DNA of 64,000 bases from Nemertoderma westbladi (taxonomy: Eukaryota > Xenacoelomorpha > Nemertodermatida > Nemertodermatidae). Within the stretch, counting starts at the first letter, position 1, and every line of letters begins with the position of its first letter. Both the position numbers and the translations under genes were made by a program. Below are positions 44,161 through 56,402 of this stretch, in pieces. Where the stretch lies: assembly GCA_032718475.1 (NCBI GenBank), contig JAUCBJ010007029.1, positions 1 to 64,000 on the forward strand. The letters are read 5' to 3'. Below the pieces are notes generated by a model. That model was given only the letters and a program-made list of their open reading frames with translations. It searched no databases and was not told the origin of the DNA.

Positions 44161-44866
44161 TGAAGTAGAAACTCCTATAGTAAACCCTATTAAGGGTAAT
44201 TATAAACCTGTTGACAATGATATTCCATATAGACCTGATCATAATCCGAGAAATTTATATACCGATAACTCGATATTAAATAACACGATGGCCCAAGAAA
44301 GTTTTACACTTCAAATGGCTTGAACCGAAGCCCGTCAAGCGGTAAAGGTGGGAGAGATCGTCAAGTTCAATGGAGATGAGATGAAATGGTTACCTTTTAA
44401 TGAATATTATAAAGATAACATACAGAACTCTGTGCTATCTAACGGAGAGAAACTTAGATTCCTCATCGAGTGCTTGGAAGGATCTCCCAAGTTAATGGCG
44501 TTAAAGTTTATTGGACATCCAGATGGATTAAGACAAGTTTGGGATACACTAAACATCAGGTATGGTAATAGGACTAACATAGCTAGGTATTTATATGCGA
44601 AATTAATGGCGCCCCGAAAGTTTCTTAGCAGCGGGATTATAGAGTTTTCCGACGAGATTCAGGAGATCTGTAGACAACTAGATTGGTTAGGTAAGTCTCA
44701 TGAATACCAGAATTCTATGGTTGTAGGAGCCTTAGCATCTACTTTACCAAAGGGTGGAGTAGGTACACGCTGGGACAAGAAAGTGTTATATATGATGGAA
44801 CAACAACGACGAGACCCTACCATGGCTGATCTCATGTCATTCTTAGATGGAGAGGTGAAATTATAG
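44132..44866 (+). pseudogene. BEL/Pao gag, DUF1759-like domain
   Basis: The frame is in phase with the following protease segment. It contains KFNGDEMKWLPFNEYYKDNI, then GEKLRFLIECLEGSPKLMAL and VWDTLNIRYGN, the pattern of the Pao retrotransposon gag-like domain. It is interrupted by TGA at 44321-44323 and ends at TAG 44864-44866; the same frame continues after it. Confidence 0.75.
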
Positions 44867-44944
44867 CTCCTAAAGCAGTCCAGAGAGAAGACACCGGAAA
44901 ATAAGGTAAGTGAGAAACCCGTTTCTAGGAGAAAAGTAACACCA

Positions 44945-46834
44945 GTGTGTTATACAGACGACGGCGAAAGCCAGGCTTCTCAAGAAGAGGACAGTGGGAA
45001 AGACACTGAAAGATCTTACTATGTCAACAAAGCGTCTAAAGACGTAAGTAAATTTAAGCCTCGAAACCGTGACAGGAGGGAACAGCTAAGAAAAACTCCT
45101 CCTACGTCTCCTAATAGAGTTCACGGAAGAAAGCCCGAGGAAAGAACGAGAGTGCACAACGTTACCCAAGGTAAGGTGAGTAACATCAAACCGAAATGTG
45201 CGCTGTGCGACGGGCCCCACCGTTTAAGTGTGTGTGAAGAATTTCTCAAGAAATCACTAAAGGATAGACGTGAAGTCATGTGGGATAAGCGGTTGTGTTA
45301 TAATTGCCTCAGACAAGGACACCAACGGCGAACCTGTTACTCCGACGCAAGGTGTGCGAAGTGCGGCGCTAAACATCATATCTTGTTGCACACTGAATTC
45401 GAAAGAAACAGCCCGAGTCAGGTAAGTGAGTCCGAACTACATGTCCAATTCAGTGATGTGAACGACATTGACCAAAGTTCTGAGATGGAAGGATTCTATA
45501 CTGATGAATTCTCCGACGAAAACGAATCCTGTTACCTAATAAATACTGCAGTGTATCGAGCACTTACTTATGAGAAGGAAACCGACAGTGAGCTTCCTCC
45601 AACTGCTCCTGACCGACAACCATCTTGGAAAGCACCAACTTCCAATGTAGGAATCAGAGAATTTCCCGTAGTGCAGTTGAGAGTCCACGGGCCTAAAAGA
45701 AGTTATATAGTGAACGCCCTCCTTGACTCCGGCAGCACAGGAACATTCATTGACAAAGAACTAGCCGAGGACATCTTTGCTGGACAACCCAAGTTCCGAA
45801 CTAAGTTAAACATGTCAGGAATTATGCAGGTTTGGAAATCTACAGTAATTGCAGATTACTATGTAGGTGCGTTGTCCACCCCCCAGGATGAACTAGGAGA
45901 ACACAGTATAAGGTCAGTAAAAATGGTGGCGATAAAGAACTTCGCTACCAGCCAAGTGGAACCTTATAACTGGGATGAAGACGATTTCACCCAGCAGCAT
46001 AAGATACCTAGATTCAATACAGACTACCCTGGAGTGCAAATACTCATCGGCCAAAATGCGCATGAGGAGCTTGAGACATTGGAGAAACGGCCTACTCGAC
46101 CGCAACCACTACAAACCTATGCGGGAAGAACTAGAGTAGGTTGGTACTTTACTGGCCCTTCCCGTAGAACTCTTATGGAAAGGTTACCCAAAGAACGGGT
46201 ATACCAGGTAAGTGAATGGGAAGAGGAGATCAGTGAGGTAGACGACCCAACTGAGGGAACACCATACTCCTCAGATAATGATGACATCCACCAACTCATC
46301 GACGAGGAGAAGACCATCGACCTCCTTATGGAAAACGAAACTTGGCAAAACCAAGTAAACCTATGTCACCTCATTCATCCAGCAGAACAAGTCGACTACA
46401 ACGACGAACTGAATGAAGTGATAGATCGCTACAATGCAAAGACTCGCGATGAACACACCATACGATTCTTTACACAAGAGGCTGTAGAGCCCAATTCCTA
46501 CGATAAGGCCCTATCGGTAGAAGAAGAAAGAGCCAAGCAGATCCAGGAAACAACTACGCGTTTTCTTAAAGATCAAGGTAGATATGAAATTGGTCTGCCC
46601 TTTCGAAAGCGAGAACCTAAATTTATCAACAACCGACCCTTGGCGGAGAAAAGAATCGCGCAATTACATCGACGCCTTACGGCAAATGCTTCAGCTAAGG
46701 AGATGTATAAGACCCAGCTGAAGATATTCATTAGCAAGGGATATGCGGATCGAGTACCGGAAGGAACACCCATAACTGAGAGAACGACTATCTAAAACAT
46801 CATTACGTTCCCAAACCCGGTAAACCAAGACGCT
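44945..46834 (+). pseudogene. BEL/Pao zinc knuckles, aspartic protease and start of RT
   Basis: Three knuckle-like clusters: CALCDGPHRLSVC, CYNCLRQGHQRRTC and CAKCGAKHHILLH. The protease has its active-site DSGSTGTFI near 45728. After a linker the RT N-terminus appears (YEIGLPFRKREPKFINNRPL and YADRVPEG). A TAA lies at 46793-46795, then HHYVPKPGKPRR, after which the RT palm including the catalytic YxDD is missing. Confidence 0.8.
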
Positions 46835-48176
46835 TGGTTTGAAATGGGACACAGAGAGAGATATCCTGTTTTTCCAGCTAAAACAACGAGATAATCCAGT
46901 TCGGACTAAACGGATTTGTCTAAGTATCCTGAGCACTTATTTCGATCCATTGGGATTTATTAGCCCAGTTATATTGATTGCTCGGAGTTTAGTACAACAA
47001 ATGTGGCTTGAAAACCACTCATGGGACGATCCACTTAAGGGAGAACTTTTAAAGAAGTGGATGAAATGGGAAGATTCTCTACCATCCATCGAGAACTTTA
47101 TAATTTCCCGTTCATATTTTGGTCATGTTCTCCCCACGTATTACTATCAACTCCATGTGTTTGGAGACGCCAGCGATATGGGAATAGGTATAGTAGCCTA
47201 CCTGAGAGTTGAAACTCCGGATGGAATTAAGGTCGCCTTGGTTACTTCTAAGGCCTTGATAAACAACAAGTTGAAAGTTCCTCGAGCGGAGTTAAAAGCG
47301 GCTCTATACGCTACAGCCATCGGCCGGAATGTAACAGAACAGATCGATTATCCACTGGAGAAAACTGTCTATTGGACCGATGCTTTACTCGTGTTGGAGT
47401 ATATAACCAATGAAGTTTGTCAGTTCAGCGTCTTCGTTACCAACAGAGTAGCCATTATACTTAGTCGCACGAAGATAGATCAATGGAGACATTGCCCCGG
47501 GACGATTAATCCAGCAGACATCGCCTCCAGGGGAGCAACTCCTCAAGAACTGATAAATACTCCAGACTGGTTAGGTGGACCCGACTTCCTAAGCAAAGAA
47601 GAGGATGAATGGCCTCCTCATCTTACTACGGCGGAGATTAGACAAGCCAAGGGAGCGGAGAAAGTCAAACCTAAAACTCGGGCGAGTAAATCGAAGTTAT
47701 TTAAACCCGTGATAGATCTGTCTGTACTACACATTTCCGGAGACGATGCTTTGGATCCACAATTCCCCGCCACAAATAAGTCTGTTGTGGAAATCAGAGA
47801 GAGAGATTGGAAATCTGGAACGCCAGACGTCTCGCAAGGACTCTCACCCCTCCTGCAGAGAGCGATACACCACTATAGTTCCTGGAATCGGCTCTGTAAG
47901 GCCGTTACATATTTAAAGCGATATTTTCATCATCACTACTCCAGGACGAAGACCACTAGTGATACCGCTCCACTGACATCTGCGCAGGTCCATGTTGTTA
48001 AAGATCTTCCCAAATACAAGATATCCGACAGGTTTCTGAAGGAGAAGATCAGTTACCAGGAGCATGAAGAAACCAATAAGCAGATGCTGAGACTCCTACA
48101 ATGCTATGAGGATTCCGATAAGTTGTTGTCTGTTGTTGAGAAATCCACAGATGCGCTTAAGGGATCGTTTCTCTAG
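46835..48176 (+). pseudogene. BEL/Pao RNase H-like region
   Basis: Begins within a sentence of the normal polyprotein, LxxKWDTERDILFF, directly after the deletion. Contains STYFDPLGFISPV, LHVFGDASDMGIGIVAYLR, KLKVPRAELKAAL, VYWTDALLVLEYI and NPADIASRG, hallmarks of the BEL RNase H / A17 segment. The frame shifts near 48165. Confidence 0.85.
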
Positions 48177-49512
48177 CACAATGATAGATAGGTTAATACG
48201 TGTTGGAGGAAGACTAACTAATGCTCCATTATCCTTTGACACTAAGTTTCCCATACTCATTAGAAATCTTGAAATACAAATCAAGATGATTGTAGATGTT
48301 CACAGTAAACTTTATCATGCTGGTAGAGAATGAGTTCTTAGCGAAATTCGAACTCGCTATTATTTTTATAAACCCCGTAGAGCTCTGAACCAAGTTCTTA
48401 GGAACTGCATACCCTGTAGGAAAGCATTCAGTAGGCCTTTAACACAGCGAGAAGCAGAATTACCTAGGGAACGAGTAAGCTTCTATGAACCACCCTTTAC
48501 CAATACCGGTGTGGATTTATTTGGCCCTATTGAAGTATATCGTGCTAGGACTATAGTCAAGAGATGGTGTGTCATCTTTGTCTGTATGACTTGTAGAGCT
48601 ATCCATCTCGATATGGTGAACGATTTGTCTACCAATAGCTTCATATTGAGCTTACGCCGACAGATCGCTCGCTTTGGAACTAGTAACACGATGAGATCTG
48701 ATAAGGGAACGAACTTCATTGGTGCCAACAATGAAATCAAGGCTTACGTCAAAGATTGGAACCAAAGACAGGTGGACGATCAGCTAAGGGTAACAGCGTC
48801 TAGCTGGACCTTCAACGCCGCCGACGCCCCTTGGTGGGGAGGAAGTTGGGAGAGATTAATCAGGAGCGTGAAGACCGCATTTCACTTTATAGTGCCGTGC
48901 CGCGCGTATCTCACCGACGAACTTTTGCGGACGTTAATGGAAGAAATCGCCGCCTATCTCAATGAGAGACCGCTTATGCCAGTCTCATCGAGTCCCGATT
49001 CCCTGGAAGCGCTAACACCCGCGCACTTCCTACTGAAGAAACCTGTAGCCATGCTCCCACGATCGGAAATCAGGGACGGAGACGAATACTGCCGGCAAAC
49101 TTGGCAACTTATGCAGTTGTTATCCCTTCGTTTTGCTGACCATTTCGAAAAACATTATCTGCCTACGCTACAACTTCGAAATAAGTGGTTTGCGCAGCAA
49201 GAAAACGTCAGCGCCGGAGACATGGTCCTTATTGTGGATTCAGATCTTCCACGTAAGCGGTGGCAGACAGGTCGTATCATCGAGACTCATATCTCGGATG
49301 ATGGTTTGGTGCGATCGGTAGAACTCGTCGTCATGCGACGTAACTTTAAGAAACCGGGAATTGTCTTCGAGACACAGCAACTCAATCGCCCAGTTGGTCG
49401 TTTGTGTTTACTGGAAAGAGACAGAGAACTTTCCGGAAACTATGGAAGGCAAGATACTCTTCCCACGACCACCTCCCTAATCCACCAAACATCTAGGGAC
49501 TCCCCAACGTAA
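48106..49512 (+). pseudogene. BEL/Pao integrase
   Basis: The zinc-binding part has VDVHSKLYHAG, an in-frame TGA at 48331-48333 where Trp is usual, then CIPCRKAF. The DDE core contains NTGVDLFGPIEV, RSDKGTNFIGA and WGGSWERLIRSVK (third acidic residue). The DUF5641-like end has GDMVLIVDSDLPRKRWQTGRI. Integrase joins cDNA ends to the host genome. From 48511 on the frame is intact. Confidence 0.85.
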
Positions 49513-51210
49513 CAGCATCTGGGGTGGGTGTGTGACTCTATTATTTTATATTTGTTTTTATTATTTTATATTTATGTATGTATTATTATGTAATTTTATT
49601 ATAATCGTTTTCTTTAATTTTATTTAGTAGAATGTTATTTTAGCGATTATCTAGTAGATTAGTGCAATATATATTAGTCTTATTATTTAATTACTTATAT
49701 ATTATATATTTAGTGCGACGGCGAGAAATAATTATTTTTCTCTTTCCTTACTGTCCGTATCATATTATAAATACGTGACTACAGTAAGATGAAATGTCCG
49801 TACTTATTAAAGTACAATAAAGCTCCTACTATATTCAAGTATTATTGGTAAGTAGAGTATTAGGAATGCAAAATTCAGATCCTCGTGTCTCGGCTAAACC
49901 AAGCTCTGGGTAGACCTTGGAAATGACTTGCCTCTTCTCACTGACATTGCTTCTTGCTATATTGCTCTCATACTGTATATTAAATAATACATATAGTAGC
50001 GTGATGTCCCTCTAACAGTAGCGTACAACGAAAATAAATCTGTTAAACCCTTTGACCATCTGTAATTCTAGTCGATTAAGATATCGCGGCACCCACCGAT
50101 ATACTTGAAAGACAAAATTCTAGAATCAGTGGTTAATGTCCCCAGACATGCTCTGGAATAAACTGGTGGCCATCTTAAATATTAACTATTAATATTTATA
50201 AAATCTGTCAAACAGATACAATAGAGTAAATACTTACAAGTTAACTCTAGAAAATATAAACCCAAATCTGTCAAAATTTAGATCCTTTAAAATTCTAGAC
50301 GATTAAGATATCGTAGCACTTACCGATACTCTTAAAAGGATAAATTTCCTAGAATTCAGGATCCTAGTTCCCAGACATGCTCTGGAATAAAATTGTGTCT
50401 ATTTAATATTAAATAATAAAATTTACGGGAATAAATTTAAATTCATATTTTAATGAATTTGATAAATTGTCATTTTTATACAATTTATAACATTCCCAAA
50501 ATTCCATTAATTAATAGATCATGGGAGCGGATATTCACCCTATTAAGTATATTAGTGTGCGAGAATCTCCAATGTATAGTCAATAGCCGATAAAATTCAT
50601 AAAATCATGTATAAAGAGGAATATTGACAATTAAAGAATTACTATTAAATAGCATCCCAGATCTGTATGCATGAGAATTACCCTAATTCTACTGCTAGCT
50701 TTCCATAATGTCACCATGGCAACAACCACGCTAGAATTAGAAGTGAGTTAAAAGAACAATAAAAGCTTGCCCCATTGAATAGCATAAGGAATAAATAGCA
50801 CACTGCTAGTATCCAAGGATACCCAATAATAACGTGGCATTCTGGAAGGCACTTGACTAACGGACAAATGGCCCGAATGTGTGCGGTTTGTGACAGTTGT
50901 GTGGAATTTGTGCGTTTGTAGGTGAATGTTACTACTAAAGTGTGTTTACAGTAGCGAGTCGCAATTGTGAAAGTAGCCCTAACTCTCCAGTAAGAACCTG
51001 AAGTAAATCTAAGCCTTTGGGATGGATGGTGGAGTGACTCGCGCTGGTTATCGTTGTCATTGTGTAGCTACTACGTTGGCGAAAAACACAGCGACGACGG
51101 TACATAGGCGCTGAGGATCTTGCACTGTCCGGGGGCCGAGAGGGGTAGGCAGCGACGCCCGCTAGCCTAATTATAACCAATTATAATATTGATAAACTCA
51201 TATAGCAGAT
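49513..51210. other. BEL 3' end and intergenic DNA
   Basis: A candidate 3' LTR starts at about 49529 (TGTGACTC) and has AATAAAG at about 49816. Its right border is not found. 50038-50264 and 50265-50400 are an imperfect tandem duplication sharing ATTCTAG-CGATTAAGATATCG and CCAGACATGCTCTGGAATAAA. The minus-strand frame at 50935-51180 is not recognised and is not called. Confidence 0.45.
50710..50723. promoter_or_regulatory. X-box-like motif (RFX type)
   Basis: GTCACCATGGCAAC fits the RFX X-box consensus GTNRCC-NN-RGYAAC. It lies about 490 bases before the unknown gene of repeat R. Function is only suggested by the match. Confidence 0.25.
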
Positions 51211-52845
51211 ATGACTGAGTTGATAGAAGATGATCTTGGTATCAGGGAGCGATATACTCTACCTTTACAAGCTTTTGTTGATAGCTTGATACGCGGCGAC
51301 GCTAGTCCAACTACTACGGAGGACGATGGTCGTTATATCGAACCGCCAATGTCCCAGGAGCAACTTACACGTGAATTGGACTATAGAAAATTCACCGCTC
51401 GGCTCGCTATACGCATCGTAATGGTACGTATATGGACTTCTTAACAACTGGCCATCCTATCGATTTACACGATACGGACTATGTCGACACCGAAAGGGAA
51501 ATGGTACTATTTAAATATCCTACCCAGCGGAGTCGTAACGATAAACTGAAAATCGAATGCGAAAATCCTATTCGAAATCGACTCGAAAGAAAAGACGTTA
51601 AAGAACCTGATAAACGCGGTAATTCCAACGTATATTTGGAATTCTTGAGAGAAACATTGTAAAACCGAATAAATATCACCCGCGTTTCCCCTACAAGACG
51701 TGCGTCTTTGGTATTATTGCGATGAATGCCCAAGACCCAACCAACAAACGGAAAGACAGAAACATCCGCGGAGACGTTGCTTTAAACACGGTTTTACTCG
51801 CTATATTTACGGGAGTTTCGAGCGAAACTTGTTCGATGTATCACCTACGCTCGCTCGACTCAAACGATCCTTAAATAAACCTATGATCAGAGTTCCGGAA
51901 TACTCGGTCAGACCTCCTCACTCCCTAGTGAGACCTCAGACTCTTGATCCTAATAGTATCACGCATCCGCCCGAACTGTACTCACTGTTCAAAGATCTAG
52001 TGTCACCCAAACAATTAGTCGGTGGCACTCCGGTTGTGGGCTCCCTAAATATTCGCCCATCTTACCTAGCCGGATTGGGACGCGGACACATAATATCGCC
52101 ATTCAATCGTATCATTGTCCCGGTTTAACCCGATACAACCTGTCACCGAGGAGGAGGAGAGAGTTGTACGAAACGCGTTGGACACTATTCGTCAAAGATC
52201 GGAAAAGGAGCCTACAATTGTTTAGAGAAACGTAAATTGCAGCAGCAAGTCCAAGCGGTAAACGAATTAGTTTTATCTCAGTTCGATCAGGAAATCCAGA
52301 ACCTCTAAGAAGATATCGAACTTGGACGACTCTACTCTAAAAGAGTTTTAGACGAATGCTTCCAACAACAAGCGGAGGAAAATCAGCTCGAGGAGAAACA
52401 TATCGATTCCGATAGAGCCCGAGAACGCGAGTTGAAAAGAATCATCAAACCGAGGAAATTTCTCACTACACACGGTCCACCTACCGCTCTTGTGCAAACA
52501 ACCCGTCAGAGACCAGTAAGAGCTGTTGTCTCAAAACGCGCTCTCAAGGTTGTTCGACCTCGTTCCACTGAGGTTGATACCGATCAACCGGGTACCTCGA
52601 CCGGCGGATACACCAACCGTAATCCTAAACCTTCCGATGCAATTGTGTTGCACCCTTCACCCAGGAGTTATAGCCCTCCCAGTAAAGTGGCTCGCCCCAA
52701 AGAGAAAAGGACTCTTGCTAGCCTCAAAAACTGTGTAAACGCCGTCCGTGCAAGAAAGACTAACTGTTTAGAGTATTTTTATATTTTAGAAACTGTGATT
52801 TTTATATTTTATAGAATTAAATCCCATTTTCTGGGAGCGGTGTAA
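51211..52845 (+). pseudogene. Unrecognised protein gene of repeat R, decayed
   Basis: A chain of adjoining open segments that appear to be one former gene of about 530 codons: 51211-51441 (acidic; QEQLTRELDYRKFTARLA), 51432-51662 (PIDLHDTDYVDTEREMVLF), 51700-52128 (YYCDECPRP, a Cys pair; then FKHGFTRYIYGSFERNLFD and SYLAGLGRGHIISPFNRI), then 52129-52431 with one internal stop (likely coiled coil rich in Gln/Glu) and 52432-52845, a basic Pro/Arg/Ser-rich tail with PGTSTGGY and PKEKRTLASLK. Two frame changes and at least two stops are needed. I do not recognise a family. A second copy of the tail, on the opposite strand at the window's right edge, shows it is repetitive. It may belong to a DNA virus-like or large DNA transposon element, but that is inference. 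Confidence 0.5.
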
Positions 52846-54050
52846 AAGCTTTTGCGGATCTAGCTAGTTATTTTCCCCGCAAAGTACTCTGTAGGTGTTT
52901 TAGCGGACACAAAAAGCCGTTTCCTTACTGTGTAGGTGTTTTAGTGGACATAAAAAGCCATTTCTTCTGTATGTGTACTTTAGCGGACATAACTAGCGAT
53001 TTTATGTCGCAATACGCCAAAATACTCTTGATACAGTGTAGTCAGATGACGACATATATCAGCTGATATGTCGACGTGTAGCTTTTGGCTTTCTTTGTTC
53101 AGGCTCACTCACTCGACCAATCAGAGCGATTTTCATTTTATTTGTACAGAAGCCTCCGGGAAATCGCGCAATGCATTATGGGTCTTTGTTTACCTTTTTT
53201 CCTGATGCCAGAACATCGGCTGTGGAATTATTCTTTGTTTCAGACTTTAGCCAAACATTAGAACGGCTTTGATCATAGAAACGTATAACTGTTATCATAC
53301 CTCAACTCAATGCAAACCATATCAAAGCAGACTCATAGCAAATAAACTCAATCTTTCACCGCATTATTTTACTGCTATTTACTGTCGGTTATTAATTGTA
53401 TCAGTTGATGGAATATTGTTATATTTGGAGAATAACGATAAATAATCAGAAAACCCCAATCTTCTTGATATACTAAAGGTTAGAGAGACCGGTTACATAT
53501 AGCAATTGCGACTTACATTATAGTGGTTTTGGAGTGAATCTAATGCTATTTCATAGGCCCTACATGTGTCAGTTGCTGTTCTCTTTATATGTGACTAAAA
53601 TTAGTGAAGGTCGGCAGATCAGTGTGCAGCAGTGTGCGGTGTTGTGCATGAGTGTGATAGATAACAAAGCATTTCCTAAAGAATGCGCCTTATACGTGAA
53701 TCAATAGCCATCCCGTTGTGTTTAGTGTAAGTCATAACTCTGTTTATATACTTGGAGCGCCATGTCCTAAAGGAACTGTTAATATTTCCCGAAAGTGAAT
53801 AATATTTGTCAGAGATTATATATTAACGATCAATCGAATAGTACAGTAGGCCTACACCGCAATAAGGTCAGAGCTTCCGAATCCAGTCTCCCGGGTAAAT
53901 CCAGTGGGTGAATGGTTGCGCATAGGCTGGCTTCGGCTAATGTAGTTTTATGTGTATCAAATACTTGTCATAGGCTAAAGTCGATTTATAACCTAGAAGA
54001 CACCTAAATTTGGCAGGTTAAACTGCTAAAGGTCTAAAAGCGCGAATAAT
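52846..54050 (+). repeat. Non-coding 3' part of repeat R, copy 2
   Basis: Follows the decayed gene. 52847-53267 recurs at 39806-40221. 53330-54050 recurs in inverted form at 62385-63100, and its last 220 bases also at 1-240. Ends at GGTCTAAAAGCGCG. No open frame is conserved among copies. Confidence 0.8.
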
Positions 54051-54395
54051 TGTATAAATTTTATTGTTTAATTGGTAATCCGATACTCACATTGCACATA
54101 TACAGTAGACATACAGTACAGTATATTGTACTGTAATTATGTACAAAATTAAAAGTAAGTTACAATAATACTTTAGACAATGGCGTGGCTAGTATTATAG
54201 CCCAATGTATTGTCTGGGAGTGCCGGGCAGGTAGGGTTGGGGTGCAGTGCTTGCAAAAAAGGGGTGGGGATATTACTTATGTTTACTTATGTTTACCACA
54301 TAGAGGCAGAATGGGTTACTCAAAAACTCGGTTTGAGGTCAAGCGGCAAACTGGAGAAGTGTAGATGGAGTATTGTACCACTAAGAAGCAACCAG
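54051..54395. other. Spacer between repeat R and block C
   Basis: No gene seen; a GTACAGTATATTGTACTG-type palindromic stretch lies near 54110-54135. Confidence 0.4.
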
Positions 54396-54893
54396 AAGGT
54401 ACATACAGTACAGTATATACCACGTTTGCAGCTTAATCTGATTAAAATCAAGTATAAATGGTGGAAGGTTTTCACTTTCAGAGATTCCGGCCCCTAGCGG
54501 CAGACTGGAAAACTGCAGACTTCGTTTTTGCGCATTATTGAAAAGTCGTCACATTTTCCTAAAAATTTCAACTTAAAGTTTTTGAGTATATTTCTTTTGG
54601 AGGTTGTTCTAGCTTTATCGAAGTTATCTTAACCGAACCCAAATCGATACAAACAACCCAGTTAGTAGGGTTTAAGATGATTCGAACTTATCCAACTGAT
54701 TTTTATCCGTTTTCTGAAACAAGTTTATGGTTTGCGTGTTTTGCTCATAAAAAACCTTAATAATTGATTTTTTTAGATCGGGTTTTTTTACATTCTCATG
54801 TTTGAAAGGTCATAAAGACGATCTAGCCATCCAAATGTAAACAAACCCCACGCGAACATACTAAACAAACCTACTTTCTTCGATTCCATTCGT

Positions 54894-54965
54894 TGCCTTT
54901 TCCGAATGGTTAAGGCGGTACTAATGCAATTGGGCATCCTGATGCTATATGATTCGAAACGTGTT
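54894..54965 (+). pseudogene. tRNA-like remnant (Ser/Leu type), block C
   Basis: TTTTCCGAATGGTTAAGGCGG and GATTCGAAAC, matching the remnant at 28474-28545. Confidence 0.4.
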
Positions 54966-54967
54966 AG

Positions 54968-55690
54968 TTGTCGCCCAGTTCTTCTCAGTTTTTTTTTTAC
55001 ATTAAGAAGGACATTCACCCTGGCATTAGAAAGGAAATTAAATGCCTATACGATGTTGTGAAATCAGAGAAAGATAAACCTGAGAATATTGGTCGAGGCG
55101 TCGTTTTCAATTATAGAAAACGCTTAGTCACTGTTGATGGGGTCAATCATCGGGATGCATTCAAGTCGGTTTTTTAAATTAGCATTTTCGCATTCGTATT
55201 TTAGTAAAACTACTGTATTATCATGGAATATTAGCGGCATTAGCAATAAGTGTTACTCTTTTACTCTTCAAATTTTGTTCAGTACATATGATATAATATT
55301 TACCCAAGAGTTAAAACATACCTGGTTTCCATGTGTTTCGTAGCACATTGGGAGATGATAGCCACAGGGGTGGGAAGGGAGGGAGGGAGGGGGGGGGGGG
55401 GGTACCACCATCTTTGTATCTCATGCTATGTACACTGCTGACATCACCGTCAATAAGGGTAAAGACTGGTGCTTTATACAGCTTCTGATGTTCCATGGAA
55501 TCTGTTTCTGTAGTATTTACGAACCTCCATCAAGCTCCCCATATGCATCACTCCGCTTATTAGCTGAAATACAATCCTTTGTAATAATGGGTGGTCTGTC
55601 TGGGATGCGATATATAATAATGGGTGACCCAAATGCTAGAATGGGAGATCTTACACAACTGATGTATAACCATATAATGTACTAAGAAAC
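54968..55690 (+). pseudogene. LINE endonuclease (EEP) N-terminal remnant, block C
   Basis: Successive frames read KKDIHPGIRKEIKCLYDVVK, TVLSWNISGISNK (start of the endonuclease fold), YDIIFTQELKHTWFP (catalytic QE-type motif), and GKDWCFIQLLMFHGICFCSI, YEPPSSSPY and IIMGDPNARMGDL (the conserved GDxNAR motif). A G-rich tract at about 55374-55402 and frame changes break it. The C-terminal part is replaced by the modular repeat from 55665. Confidence 0.7.
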
Positions 55691-56284
55691 GGATTGCGAC
55701 GCTGCTCCATTACACTTCTAAAGTTTGCCGCTATGGGGCGAACCGTTTGAAATTGAAACCTTCTCTCATTTTGTAATTTGTTTTCCGTGAAAACTGAAAA
55801 CGCAGATATGCGTGCTAGACAATAGACCATCATCCAGAAGCTGTTTTTTTTTGTGTGGGACAGCATGAGCTACCAAAGATAATTATCTTTAGTAGGTCAT
55901 GGGGAAGGTAATGCGTTGTCAGTTCCCCAGTCTACCGCTAGTGGGCTGAAATAAGAAATAAAAACATTTTATAAATGTCTAAAGTGAAAACCATTTCTTA
56001 TTATTGCCTTAATATCCTTCCTTCCTGATTGAAACTTGGCACATATAGAGACTTCAGACTGAGTTTTTGTTAGGTAGCTTAAATCGACTGAAGTAACCCA
56101 GTCTGACTAGGTGCTAAGCTAAAGTGATTAGGGGATGCTATTGCTTATAATCCTTTCGGGTTGGTTCTTAACATAAGTTTATGTCACGTGCTGCGCGAAG
56201 GCCCCACTCCGTGTATCATTTTATTATTATACAGAAGTCAATTAATTTAACTTTCAATTAAATTTCATACAAATAATCACCCTT

Positions 56285-56402
56285 ATAAAACCTTGGGGAA
56301 AATCTTGGGATAGGAGTAGCGCCCACCCCTACCCTCGGGTAGCAGCTATCGAAAGAGGAGCCTCTTCAGGTCGCCTCCGACTTCGGCCGACTGTTTGCTT
56401 TG
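56285..56402. mobile_element. 118-bp structured insertion with 10-bp target duplication
   Basis: Flanked by AATCACCCTT on both sides (56275-56284 and 56403-56412); blocks A and B have one copy of that word and no insert. The insert is GC-richer than its surroundings and forms several strong stem-loops: CTACCCTCGGGTAG, AAGAGGAGCCTCTT and CCGACTTCGG. It has no terminal inverted repeats and no poly-A. A retroposed small structured RNA is the likeliest explanation, but I cannot name the RNA. Confidence 0.6.

Larger units (their letters stand above)
42139..49512 (+). mobile_element. BEL/Pao LTR retrotransposon, decayed, RT core deleted
   Basis: Order of parts: gag-like N-terminal region, DUF1759-type gag, three zinc knuckles, aspartic protease, start of RT, [deletion], RNase H / peptidase_A17-type region, integrase with DUF5641-type tail. 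This order is diagnostic for BEL/Pao. The frame is interrupted by in-frame TGA (43054, 44321, 48331), TAG (44864), and frameshifts near 44130 and 48165. A purine-rich GGGGTGGGTG at 49519-49528 followed by TGTGACTC may be the polypurine tract and start of the 3' LTR. No 5' LTR was recognised. Confidence 0.9.

Noticed and set aside
49529-50400. Complete LTR pair for the BEL element
   Set aside because: A plausible 3' LTR start follows a purine tract, but no matching 5' copy could be seen upstream of the gag region.
55374-55402. G-rich tract as another G-bounded foldback element
   Set aside because: No CTGGACGCAA repeat and no partner C tract nearby; it lies inside a decayed endonuclease frame.
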